Part shown: positions 34,701 through 44,792 of the stretch, in pieces
Layout of the letters: every line of letters starts with the position of its first letter
How positions within the stretch are numbered: the stretch's first letter is position 1
DNA from: Petrosia ficiformis
Lineage: Eukaryota; Porifera; Demospongiae; Haplosclerida; Petrosiidae
Assembly (NCBI GenBank): GCA_947044365.1
Contig: OX345636.1
Coordinates: 30,896,466 to 30,960,465, forward strand
Length of the DNA: 64,000 nt
Direction: 5' to 3'
Notes under the pieces: generated by a model
What the model was told of the DNA's origin: nothing
The model's database searches: none
The model's input: only the letters and a program-made list of their open reading frames with translations
Made by a program: the position numbers and the translations under genes

Positions 34701-35602
34701 CTAGAGTGCCCATCCATTAGTAGAAGTAAAGGTCTTATTGGAGGACAGTACACAAGAAAATGACGATAAAACCACTGGAAAAATAACTCTCTGTTAATCC
34801 AGCCCGTTTTTGACAGTCCGTAAAGGGTTCCAGGTATTTCTCCAACTGTCATCTCGGGGTTTAAGGTTTTCCTATCGAAGATGACTAGTGGTGGTAGAGC
34901 AATACCAGTAGCACATGTACAAGCTAGCACAGTAATCTGTGTCTTGGTGTCACCAGAGATAGAGCTTACATTCTTACAGCCTGTTTTCGCAACCACTTTG
35001 ACACCCTTTGGGTTCAATGGCATCCCAGTTTCATCACAATTGTAGATACGCATAGGATTATTAAAAATACCATTTTCCTTTAAGGTATCTTCCAGCATAT
35101 CAAAATATCTCCCAATTGTTTCATGATTTGCTGCCTTTGCTCTAGCAATTGCTAGTGGTACTGCAGTCCGTAGTGATATTTCCTTGTGGCGTTCACAAAA
35201 TCTCTGCCACCAGCCATGAGTTACGGAGCGTTTTATACCCTTCTGATCAACAATTAGCTGTACTAATGCAATTACCTGAGCAACTGTATGTGGGTATCCA
35301 ATATCGGCACAACGAATCAAAAAGTTCACCAGTTCCCCTTCTTCTTCCATTGTTAAATATGAAGGTGGTCCAGGCCTGGCTCCATGTTGGATTTTTCCAG
35401 ATGTCCGGTCATGAAGACTTGATTTTGGTACACCAAACATTTCGGCAGCTCGTCGCAGTGACATTCCATTTTCTACTGCAGTCATAGCTTTCACCATGTT
35501 TATATCTTCATAAGTGTGATAGCATTTGGGTCTGTGAGAATTTGTGATGGAAAAGTCATCCAGTCGATCACATAATTGTGATACTATAATCCTTTCACTC
35601 AA
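31786..35602 (-). CDS. pogo-like transposase - repeat array - Ulp1 (C48) protease - PHD finger fusion
   Basis: Exon model (minus): 35602-33825, 33767-33696, 33638-33567, 33513-33442, 33384-33313, 33255-33163, 33102-32806, 32291-31786; all junctions are phase 1 and most are GTAAGT/AG. Exon 1: HTH_psq-like start (NGMSLRRAAEMFGVPKSSLH, residues 45-64), CENP-B/Tc5-type HTH (~82-150), DDE_1 core with D190 (IYNCDETG), D297 (LLMDGHSSH) and D333 (QPLDVGCFSPLK), spacing DD35D. A frameshift near 34000 leads from the core into a Lys-rich tail (EKRKVARAKAKEAK). Repeat exons follow. The Ulp1 domain has His (HVNCNHWIT), Asp (QIFDS, across the splice), Gln (CKQSG) and Cys (KDCGLYA), all present. The C-terminal finger is CSCRLPE...CTNCDVWFHEMC...CSKC. 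Expected roles: DNA cutting/joining plus SUMO or ubiquitin-like cleavage. The frameshift is the only lesion seen; donor of the 33567 exon is also damaged. Two separate genes is the alternative. Confidence 0.65.
32442..32766. mobile_element. hAT MITE in the Ulp1 intron, perfect 8-bp TSD
   Basis: Flanked by ATTCCAAC at 32434-32441 and 32767-32774. Ends TAGGGATGTGCGATAC and, inverted, TAGTGATGAGCAATAC. 325 bp with no coding capacity and with internal ATCATGATA-type palindromes. It lies within the 514-nt intron 32292-32805 and leaves both splice sites untouched. Confidence 0.9.
33163..33767 (-). repeat. Tandem array of duplicated exons (4 x 72 nt plus a 93-nt variant)
   Basis: Period 129 nt (72-nt exon plus 57-nt intron). 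Exons at 33767-33696, 33638-33567, 33513-33442 and 33384-33313 are almost identical and code for a 24-residue unit starting KKQVTRKTRGVCDEDSLVE and ending KTGS; 33255-33163 shares the first half and then diverges (KCLSEKDKRVARS). Every exon is phase 1 on both sides, so any number can be joined. The introns are 57 nt with no stop in the exon frame, so retention would insert 19 residues rich in aromatic residues. The 33567 copy lost 4 bp of its donor (GTTATT in place of GTAAGT), giving a 53-nt intron. Confidence 0.85.
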
Positions 35603-35772
35603 GATGGGATAATCAGTGATCTAAATGAAGCCCCATGAAGTAAAAGATATATTTCAATACATAATATAGAATAGATCATCTTCAGTCAGTCATCATATAT
35701 TATTATAGCAACTGGAGTGTCAAAATAACCATGATTACAAGTGGGTAAACCACATGCTACAGTAAGCACTCA

Positions 35773-36060
35773 TGTAATGTGTTAATTTGATGGACTTTGA
35801 TGATAGGTGTAAATAGTTTAATTATAAGCCTAACTTGTAGGTAACCTTCTTTTTGTTAATGTATATCTTTTGTTGGTTACCATATGTTTTGTTAGTGGAG
35901 GCCTTGGCCTCATCTTTGTTAGTCTCTTTCTTTGTCATAGTTGTATTTAAGTTTGGTTTTTTCTTTTATGTATGAATATAGTAGTTGTTACAGTTTCTCT
36001 AAGAAAGTATTTTACTCAACTTATGAGTCAACATTTAACATCGCAGACAGCTTTGTTACA
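35773..36060 (+). repeat. 5' LTR
   Basis: 288 bp, TGTAATGTGTT...CTTTGTTACA. Differs from the 3' LTR at one base that I can see (AAGCCTAAC versus AAGGCTAAC). A TATTTAA box lies near 35945. Just downstream at about 36063 is TGGAGGTCCCACCGAGA, a plausible tRNA primer-binding site; the tRNA was not identified. Confidence 0.95.
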
Positions 36061-36083
36061 TTTGGAGGTCCCACCGAGACAGA

Positions 36084-39000
36084 ATGCCTACTAAGCAAGA
36101 GTTGGAAATTCAAGTAGGAGAGCTACAAGGAAAACTCTCAGAAGCAGAAAATGCAAGAGACAGACTGGAAGCTGATGTAAGGGGACTCCAGGAGCGTCTG
36201 GTTGCGTTAGAGGAGTCGTTGCAAAGTGAGCAGGAGAAAGCTGCTGAAATTGCACTCGAATCTTCTGAGAATTTAAGGAGAGCCAAAGAAGCAGAGACTA
36301 ATTTACGACTGATTGTTGCTCAAGAAAAAGAACAGATACGATCAGAATTAGGGGAAAATCACAAGAGGGAACTTGCTAGAGTAGACGAGCTACTGGATGT
36401 CCTGCGTGAAAATCTCCGGGAGAAAGAACAGTTTATTACGCGGATGTCTGAGGATGCAACAGACAGAAGACACTCAACGAGCATTAGGGGCGGGTCCCAC
36501 GAAGGAGAGCGAGAGCGAGAAGCAATCGATCAAAGGAGAACTAGACTTCCACCTATTCTTGAATTCTCTGGGGAAAACCGCTCAGATGAAGGAGCTTACG
36601 AAAGATGGATAAAGAAGCTCGAGAAGCATGCCGAACTTCAAGCCTGGACGGATAGGGAGAAGTTGCTTCAGTTTGAGCTACACCTAACGGGACGAGCTGA
36701 AAGCACATATGAAGTGCTCTCTGCAGAATCAAAAGAGACGTATGAGTGTGCAAAGAAGTCTCTAATGGAGCGACTGCAGCCAGCTCGTAGAGAGGCATTA
36801 GCTTCTGCCCAGCTGTTGCGAAGAAAACAAAAAGAGAGAGAAGCTGTGGACGACTATACCCGTGAATTTGAAATATTATTCGAGAGGAGCTACGGAATTA
36901 GATCGGGCATGGACCAGGAATCTAAAGAGCTGCTAAAACGGGACTTATTTGTACAAGGATTGCTGTTGAGGTGGCAAGAAAAAGTATTGCCCTCAGCTAA
37001 ATCTTTTAATGATGCTCTGTACCAAGCCAGAACGGCAGAGGAGCAAGAAAGACAACTCAGTGAAATGCATCCAAGAGATAGTCTAATCAATAGTCGGTCT
37101 GTTCACACTAACAACAGGAGTCAGTCAACTAGGCTAACCTCAGATGCTGACAGAAAAATTGAGAGTAATAAAGTCCAGACCTCGTCCTCAATCAAACAGC
37201 CGCAAAGAACTAATAGTTCAACACTTACTTGTTATTCTTGTGGAGGAGTTGGTCATAAGCAAAGAGACTGTTATGCTAGAAGAAGACCAACTGAAGCCTC
37301 TGGAAAGGGGAATACCACTGGACATAGTTCAGCTATTACATCCGATACAACGGAGTTACTCTCAGATCGATGTAATCGTCTCCAAAAGGAATGGACTGAT
37401 GCAGAATTTCAGCGAATGACTACTATTTATCGAAGTAAGAATGAGAATGGAAAGGGGATAACTGATACTGTTACAGGAGCTTTAGGCCCTCTGTATTATG
37501 CTGAGGTAAAAATTGCTGGAGTGCCAGTGGAAGCATTGTTGGATGCTGGTTCCTCAGCATCTATCTTGTCCTTTGATCTCTTTCAGAAGATCGGTCATGC
37601 TGCTGGAATCACCGTTGATGCACTGAAGCCTCCAAAGGCTACACTTCGTGACTACAGCCAACGACCTATACCTATTGGTGCTCAGGTTGAATTGGAATTT
37701 GAATGGAAAGGTTCCAGGGTGACAGCTCCAGTCTATTTACGCTCAAACCAAGGAACAATAGGAGAGCCTTGTCTACTGGGTACTAACGTAGTGATGCCGT
37801 TAGGATTGATGATCCCAGGATCTGGAGTATCTACTCATACTGGACCACTGGGGGATGTGGAGAAGTCTTACCCCTCAGAAATATCAGAAGCAAGTGTCAG
37901 CCTCATCTCATCCTGTAGGGTTCCTGCACAAACCAGTGTTGTTGTGGAGGCAGAGTTGCAAGGGCCTCATAACAAAGAATCACCAGTATTTATAGAAGGG
38001 AACCAACAGTTTAAGTCCAGTGGTCTCCTGGTAGAAGAAATGATTGTTGAGCCAGACCACAATGGGAAAGTCAAGATAGTAGTGCTGAATCCCTCTACTG
38101 ATAATCAAAAAATTGCTGCTGGCCAGATAGTTGGGCATTCTGAACCCTTTTGTGAGGAAACTCAAATCATGAATTTAAAGGATGATCTGTCTTGCAAAAT
38201 CCATCGTTTATACTCCGCTGTTTTGGAGTCGGGACAGCCATTGATTGGTGCAACAACCCTGATGGACAGCCTTGATATCAATAAGGATGCACATTCAGAG
38301 CACGAAATAAAAAGGGTAGAGGAAGCTATAGAAGAAGCTAGTGATATTTTCGCTACTGGGAATGACGGTCCAGGAGGAGTAGTGGGAGTGGAACATGTGA
38401 TAGAGACTGGAGATACACCACCAATACGCCAACAACCCCGTAGGGTCCCCTTTGCCTTACGTCCTGAAATTGCTAGAATGGTGCAAGAGATGTTGGAACA
38501 GAGAGTCATTGAAGAGTCTTCAAGCCCGTGGGCGAGCCCTGTTGTACTAGTAAAGAAGAAGGACGGAGATTTGCGATTTTGTGTCGACTATCGACGATTG
38601 AATGCTGTGACTCGTAAAGATGTTTTCCCTTTACCTCGAATTGACGATCTTCTAGATCAATTAAAAGGAAGTGCTGTATTCTCCACTCTAGATGCCAAAA
38701 GTGGTTATTGGCAGATACAAATGAATGCTAATTCTCAAGAGAAAACAGCCTTTACTACTTTCAATGGGCTGTATGAGTTTCGAGTGATGCCTTTTGGATT
38801 GTGCAATGCTCCTGCTACATTCCAGAGACTCATGCAGAAGATTTTAACAGGATTAGGAGGTGATCAGCCATTTTGTAGTGTCTATATTGATGACATTTTG
38901 GTATTTTCTCGAACAGTGGAAGAACATGTTGATCATCTCAAACAGATCTTTGGTAGGTTAAGGGCAGCTGGTTTGAAATTACACTCCAAGAAATGCCACT

Positions 39001-41147
39001 TTGCCCAGCCAGAGGTAGTGTATTTAGGTCATGTGATTTCCTCGAAAGGAATTCAGCCAGATCTCGGGAAAGTGAGGGCAGTGGAGAATTTCCCAGTACC
39101 CACATCTGTTAAGGAGGTAAAAAGATTTCTGGGGATGGCTAGTTATTATCGTCGGTTTGTACCCAATTTTGCCAAAATTGCTACCCCTCTACACTCGCTT
39201 ACTCGTCAAGATGTACCATTTCTTTGGACAAGGAAGTGTGAAGAATCCTTTCAGAAGCTAAAGGATTGTCTAATCTCCCCTCCTGTGTTAGCTTATCCTA
39301 ATTTTAATTTACCTTTTACACTACATACAGATGCTAGTGGAGATGGTCTGGGAGCTGTATTAGAGCAGGAGGATAATGGACAATTTCATCCAATTGCTTA
39401 TGCAAGCCGAACTGTAAGTAAACATGAGAAAAACTATGGTATTACAGAATTGGAAGCTCTTGGAGTTGTATGGGCAGTGAAGCATTTCAGGCCCTACTTA
39501 TTTGGACACAGGTGTACTGTTTATACGGACCATTCTTCGTTACGATCAATGTTGATGACACAACACCCTTCTGGAAAACTAGCTAGATGGGGAATAGCCC
39601 TAGCAGAACTAGACTTAGAAATTAAATATCGTCCTGGCAGGGTCAATACTCATGCAGATGCTTTGTCTAGAGCCCCTCTCATGGACCCAGAGGAGAATTC
39701 GGTAGATACAGGAATACCCTGCACTGTAGCTAATGTGACACTCCAAGTTGAAAACGAAGAACAGACCCAGATCCATCAATTACAAAGTCAAGACCCTTGT
39801 CTTCAAGAGATTATCACTTACTTGAAAGAAGGCGTACTACCCAATAATGCTAGAGATAAGAGGATTGTATTAGGGAAAGAGCGATTCACTCTAATTGATG
39901 ATGTTCTTTACTTTGTGGACCCAAGCAGAAAAGATTGTCCAAGACTAGCTGTTCCAGAAGCAATGAAAGAACCTATAATGAAAGAAAACCACTCTGGAGC
40001 ATTTTCAGGACATTTTTCTGCAAGAGGCTTGTATGAAAAACTGACTAGGAGGTTCTGGTGGGATGGTATGTATTCTGATGTACATCGTCACTGCAGAGCG
40101 TGTCTTACCTGTGCTGCTTATCGAGGATCAGGACATCAAAGTAGACCCCCATTAAACTCTTTGACTGTGGGTGACCCTTTTGACAGAGTTGGTGTTGATA
40201 TATTAGAGATGCCTCAGACTTCGAATGGGAATCGTTACCTTGTTGTCTTCGTTGAATATCTCACTAAGTGGGTCGAGGCATTTCCAACCCAGGACCAGAC
40301 TAGTGAGACAATTGCCAAGTTACTGGTCGATCATATCATTTGCAGACATGGGGTTCCAAGGGAATTACTTTCAGACCGGGGTGCCAATCTATTGTCTGAC
40401 CTTATACAATATATCTGCCAAATTACAGGGATGAAGAAAATCAATACTACCGCTTATCATCCTCAGACTGATGGACTTGTTGAGAACTTCAATAAAACCC
40501 TTAGAGCAATGATTGCCAAACATGCTCAGAAGTTTGGAAACTGTTGGGATAAGTATGTTCAGCATCTACTGTTTGCCTATCGCTCTAAACCACATGAGTC
40601 TACTCAAGAATCACCCTTCTATCTTTTATATGGACGTGATGCAAGGATCCCTACCGAAACTGCATTGTCTACAGTACGAACCCCTTATCAAGTTGATATT
40701 GACGATTATAAGCTCGATTTAGTGACTGGTTTAACTGAATCTTGAAAAATTGCAAGAACAAACATTGCTCGTGCACAAAAACATCAGAAGACTTATTATG
40801 ACAAGAAGGCAAAGAAACCTCAACACGTAGTTGGAGGAAGAGTTATGGTGTACATGCCATATGAAGACCAAGGAAAGAATCGAAAGATGGCACTTCCTTA
40901 TCATGGTCCATATCGTATTAAAGAGGTTCGACCAAACAATTGTGTATTAGTGAGACCAGTGGATAAACCAGATGATCAACCTATTTTTGTCAGTATGGAT
41001 CGAATTGTGTCCTGTCCTAAAGAACTGAGCGATGTGTCATGGCTTGGTCCAAGTTCAAGGAAACGGAAGACCCCCTCAAAGAAAACTCACAGTACAGGGA
41101 GAGAAGGACCAATACCTCACAACTACTCACTTCGTCCCCGAACCTGA
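36084..41147 (+). CDS. Gag-Pol polyprotein with one internal stop
   Basis: Single frame of about 1687 codons broken only by TGA at 40743-40745. Order: N-terminal coiled coil (residues 1-115), capsid-like Gag (~150-330), CCHC knuckle CYSCGGVGHKQRDC (~383-396), aspartic protease with DAGSSAS (D487), reverse transcriptase (~790-960; FGLCNAPATFQ, YIDDILVFS with D936-D937), RNase H (TDASGDGLG, ~1083), integrase with H-H-C-C zinc region (HSGAFSGHF...CRACLTCAAY, ~1302) and D1372, D1431, E1467 (DD35E), then a basic C-terminal region. RT-RNaseH-IN order is that of Ty3/gypsy elements. The stop falls after the integrase core and truncates its C-terminal DNA-binding part. The start is the first ATG, 23 bp after the LTR. 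The single lesion and near-identical LTRs point to a recent insertion. Confidence 0.93.
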
Positions 41148-41230
41148 AACTATGTGAATATATTTTTCTTTTGTTGTTTGGTTGTGTTACTCATTGTTTA
41201 TTCGGTTTGTGTTTAGCCCGAGGTCGTGCT

Positions 41231-41250
41231 CAAATTTTAGGAGCGGGTGA
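41231..41250 (+). promoter_or_regulatory. Polypurine tract before 3' LTR
   Basis: AGGAGCGGGTGA ends directly at the 3' LTR, the expected position of the plus-strand primer. Confidence 0.5.
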
Positions 41251-41538
41251 TGTAATGTGTTAATTTGATGGACTTTGATGATAGGTGTAAATAGTTTAAT
41301 TATAAGGCTAACTTGTAGGTAACCTTCTTTTTGTTAATGTATATCTTTTGTTGGTTACCATATGTTTTGTTAGTGGAGGCCTTGGCCTCATCTTTGTTAG
41401 TCTCTTTCTTTGTCATAGTTGTATTTAAGTTTGGTTTTTTCTTTTATGTATGAATATAGTAGTTGTTACAGTTTCTCTAAGAAAGTATTTTACTCAACTT
41501 ATGAGTCAACATTTAACATCGCAGACAGCTTTGTTACA
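41251..41538 (+). repeat. 3' LTR
   Basis: 288 bp, one visible difference from the 5' LTR; followed by the CTCA duplication. Confidence 0.95.
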
Positions 41539-41542
41539 CTCA

Positions 41543-42260
41543 GCCAAAAGGTAATTCATAACCACAGTCTACTTTTGCATTAGTATTGCTTGGGCTTTTC
41601 ACCTAGTGATACTTGTACACATTTTCTAAATGATGAATATAATTAAATGCATCCAGAAGTGAACCCACAATGCCATTGGACCAGGCTATAGTAATCATTT
41701 GTGAACCTATGAAACGTCTAAACCTTAGAATTGAGGGACACGTCCTATACATGGCCAGGTACATAACCAGGCAAATAGACCATGAAACTTCCCATCCATT
41801 CTCAAACAAAATGTAATACTTACTTTGTACATGTTTGTATTTAGGTCCAATTCTGGGGTTATTGTGTGTTTACAAGTATTTGTTTTAAGGAATCTGAAAT
41901 GTCAAAATGCCATTGCCATAAAATAGCCTTACTCCCTTCTTTTGGTGGAGTTTAGTGTATCAGTTCTTTAAATATATATATCTGTACTTTAACACATACA
42001 CTTTGCCCAACTAGTGACTTACTGACATATCTTCTATTTATCCTACAATATAAGATAAACTATAAGATTCAAGAGTAAACTTCTTAAACAACTCTGCAGT
42101 ATAACGTGGCCAATCACTGAGCATGCGCACTTCCGAAATTACAGCAATTTTTATGATTGTCTATAATGATGACATAAAAGAGTGACAGAAGACAAGTCTT
42201 GGAAATTTATTAGAAGATGAGTTGTTCTACTTCATACAGGGGATAGATGATTCATATGCC
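41543..42260. other. 5' non-coding region of the pogo-like transposon
   Basis: Before the LTR insertion this joined the 35603-35768 segment, making about 900 bp upstream of the transposase start up to the right terminus. No frame is convincing; it should contain the transposase promoter. Confidence 0.4.
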
Positions 42261-42498
42261 TTTGTCTTAACGTTTACAGTCCGTCTTTTGATTTATTTAT
42301 CCGATGTTTGCTTAATTCGGACGGTGCAGGATTTGCCTATGCACAGCTTGCATACATCATCTTTTGCAGGTGATTTTTGGTACGCACATAGCTGCATAGT
42401 AACTCTTCCAGTGGTCCAAGAATGACAACTGTATGTTTTTGCGTTTGGGTGATATGACTGTCCGAATATAGATATGTCCAACAATTGGTGGCTTACTC

Positions 42499-43059
42499 TA
42501 TATAGCTTTTCCAACACTATAACTCTCATATTTTATAAGATTCAACATTCTAACTTACTTTGTGGAAAGAAGAGTCTTTAACAAACCCATTGATGTAAAA
42601 TTTATACTTTGCTATCAGCAGGAAGAGAGAGAAGCAAACGTTTGTAAGTATAGTAGTCGACGGGCAATGCCCACTTTTTGTCTAGTCTGTATAACGCCCG
42701 AATTTTAAGCAACCATGACTTTAACCTCACTTAGTTGTACAGAAGACTTTCTAAGAAAGCCATTGATACCAAAACAATGCTTCGTTAGCAGCAGGAAAGC
42801 AGCAAGACGAGTGTTTGAAACTGCAGTAGTCAGCGGCGACGCCCATTCTTAGCGTCTTTATCAGTTTTGTTTGGCCTGGAATTGGACGTTTTCCCTAATT
42901 TAAAGTAACTAAATGTCTTCTTCGTACTGTGTGCTTGTTAGTTTCTTCTGCAACATTCGTGGAGCAAGTTGTCCTCTCAGGACGCGCTTTCGCGTCTTCC
43001 ACCATTTTAATAATTTAACGCATGACTCGTTTTCGCGTCATTCATTAAAAAAGGGTTAA
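42499..43059. mobile_element. Right piece of split TTAA-type element
   Basis: Matches, inverted, the 9282 to ~9820 portion of the uninterrupted copy (for example the GGCGACGCCCATTCTTAGCG stretch near 42840) and ends at TTAA 43056-43059 with AAAGGG. Together with 31249-31342 it makes one complete element. Confidence 0.75.
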
Positions 43060-43429
43060 TAATATAATAAAGATTCATATCGTACCTTTTCAGTAGTAAA
43101 AATACAAAAGAATCCTTTCTTTTCTTCCTTGATTTAACACGTGGTCCCGTGCACTAACAGTAGTCTGCCGTAATTGCCTCCGTATACTAATGTCCGGAAT
43201 TACACTACTTCGTCCGGAATTACCCCTTTGTGGCGGTAGCTGTTTAAACGCCTCTTGTCCTCAAGCCTTCCTTCAAACACAGTTATTATTCACACCATTA
43301 CAAAGAGTGGACATTGCTGATTTCATAGGTATCTCTTACATGTATGTAATTGTCTAAACTTAGGTATTTATAACATTTCGTTTCTTTACAACTAACGTAT
43401 TGCAAAAAGTGTCCGGAATTACCCCACCA

Positions 43430-43463
<34 letters not shown>

Positions 43464-43466
<3 letters not shown>

Positions 43467-44047
43467 AATACGGCGAAACATTAAAGTAAACCACAGGGGG
43501 GATATAGATATAGCACCTGCCGTCAAAACAGACTACACGAAACAACACTTACCTTCTCCAAAGTGCCGACAAAAAGGTAGGAAAAGCATCAGACATCAAC
43601 AAACTTTCGTGATATATATTGGTTATATCACAGCCACTCGTGCTATATCAGATTTATAAAAACCGAGCCCGAGGGCGAGGTTTTTATAAATCTGATATAG
43701 CACGAGTGCTGTGGTATAACCTATACATATATATATATATATATATTATATATATAATTATATATATATCCCGATACGGCAAAACATCAAAGTAAACCGC
43801 AGGGATATATATCAGATAATAGCACCTGCCGTCGAAACAGACTGCAAGAAAACAACGCTTACCTTCTCCAAAGTGCCGACAATAAGGTAGGAAAAGCATC
43901 AGACATCAACAAAGGTTTTGTTTTTCGTGATTTACATTGGTTATATCACGGCCACTCGTGCTACATGTATATCAGATTTATAAAAACCTCGCCCTCGGGC
44001 TCGGTTTTTATAAATCTGATATAGCACTCGTGCTGTGATATAACCTA
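43464..44047. repeat. Two direct repeats, each ending in a long hairpin
   Basis: Copy 1 (43464-43722) and copy 2 (43770-44047) share CC(A/G)ATACGGC, ACCTGCCGTC, ACCTTCTCCAAAGTGCCGAC and AGGAAAAGCATCAGACATCA in the same order. Each finishes with a ~43-bp near-perfect palindrome (43621-43721, 43939-44045): GGTTATATCAC, GCCACTCGTGCTA, ATCAGATTTATAAAAACC, a GC-rich loop (GAGCCCGAGGGCGAGG) and the reverse arm. (TA)n separates the copies. Confidence 0.8.
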
Positions 44048-44299
44048 TACATGATGACATCCCTTTGATGTGGTGAGTTCTATATATTGTATATATAGAC
44101 CTTCCATGTGCACCATTATGCAAGAGATGTCAACATCATACAATATATTGTATATAGTATGGTAATAGGTCCTATATACTGCATATAGGATTCTTGTTCT
44201 GTGTCTTCGGATGTGATATAGCCCTCACAGGTTCGGGTTATATCACATCCTCAGAAACAAACTCAGGTCGTATATTTTCTATATAGGACCTACATATTA

Positions 44300-44361
44300 G
44301 CATACTACATATATAATTATATATATACATATATATGTGTATATATATATATACATGTATA

Positions 44362-44402
<41 letters not shown>
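44300..44402. repeat. (TA)n/(TATG)n microsatellite
   Basis: Interrupted TA-rich tract with TATATGTG steps; further TA runs lie at 43432-43463, 43726-43768 and 44668-44695. Confidence 0.85.
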
Positions 44403-44666
44403 TATAGTATAGTCACATAATTTCAGACTATTTGCTTGATAGCTAAAACGCAACTACATTGTAGCCTCATGATTTTTGAAATAGTTGGTTTGTAGATCTT
44501 CTGTCCGTCAGTCATTAGTTTTCACCTTTTTCTATCAAAGGTGTCTGGAATTAGAGGAGTCTGGTATTACATTACTATATAATTATATAATTATAATAAT
44601 ATTATAGTAAACTGGGGTATTGCATAGTCACACCTAGACATTAGACCAAAAAGATCTTTATACAAA

Positions 44667-44698
<32 letters not shown>

Positions 44699-44792
44699 CC
44701 CAGTTTAAAATGTATGGGCTTATTATAACAATAATTATTACGGTAATTTTATTATGTATATATTTTTTATTATAATAAACCTTTTCATTTAG

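Larger units (their letters stand above)
35773..41538 (+). mobile_element. Ty3/gypsy LTR retrotransposon, young insertion
   Basis: Two 288-bp LTRs flank an internal region with one gag-pol frame. A 4-bp duplication CTCA lies at 35769-35772 and 41539-41542. LTRs begin TG and end CA. It is inserted in the pogo-like element about 170 bp upstream of the transposase start, in the opposite transcriptional direction. Confidence 0.95.
31343..42498 (-). mobile_element. pogo-like DNA transposon carrying a transposase-Ulp1-PHD gene
   Basis: Left terminus GAGTAAGCCACCGATTGTTG then GACATATCTAATTTCGGACA; the right terminus is its reverse complement with two or three differences. Flanks are TA on both sides (31341-31342 and 42499-42500), the pogo/Tc1 target. 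A second inverted pair lies inside (CCGTCCGAATCAAGCAAAC at 31508 and its relative near 42330). Outside the ends lie the two halves of a TTAA-type repeat whose intact copy at 9282-9910 lacks any insertion at this point. The span is 11.2 kb, of which 5.77 kb is a nested LTR retrotransposon, leaving about 5.4 kb. Confidence 0.85.

Noticed and set aside
36553..38509. Minus-strand frames inside the LTR element
   Set aside because: Shadows of the gag-pol frame; no recognisable content.
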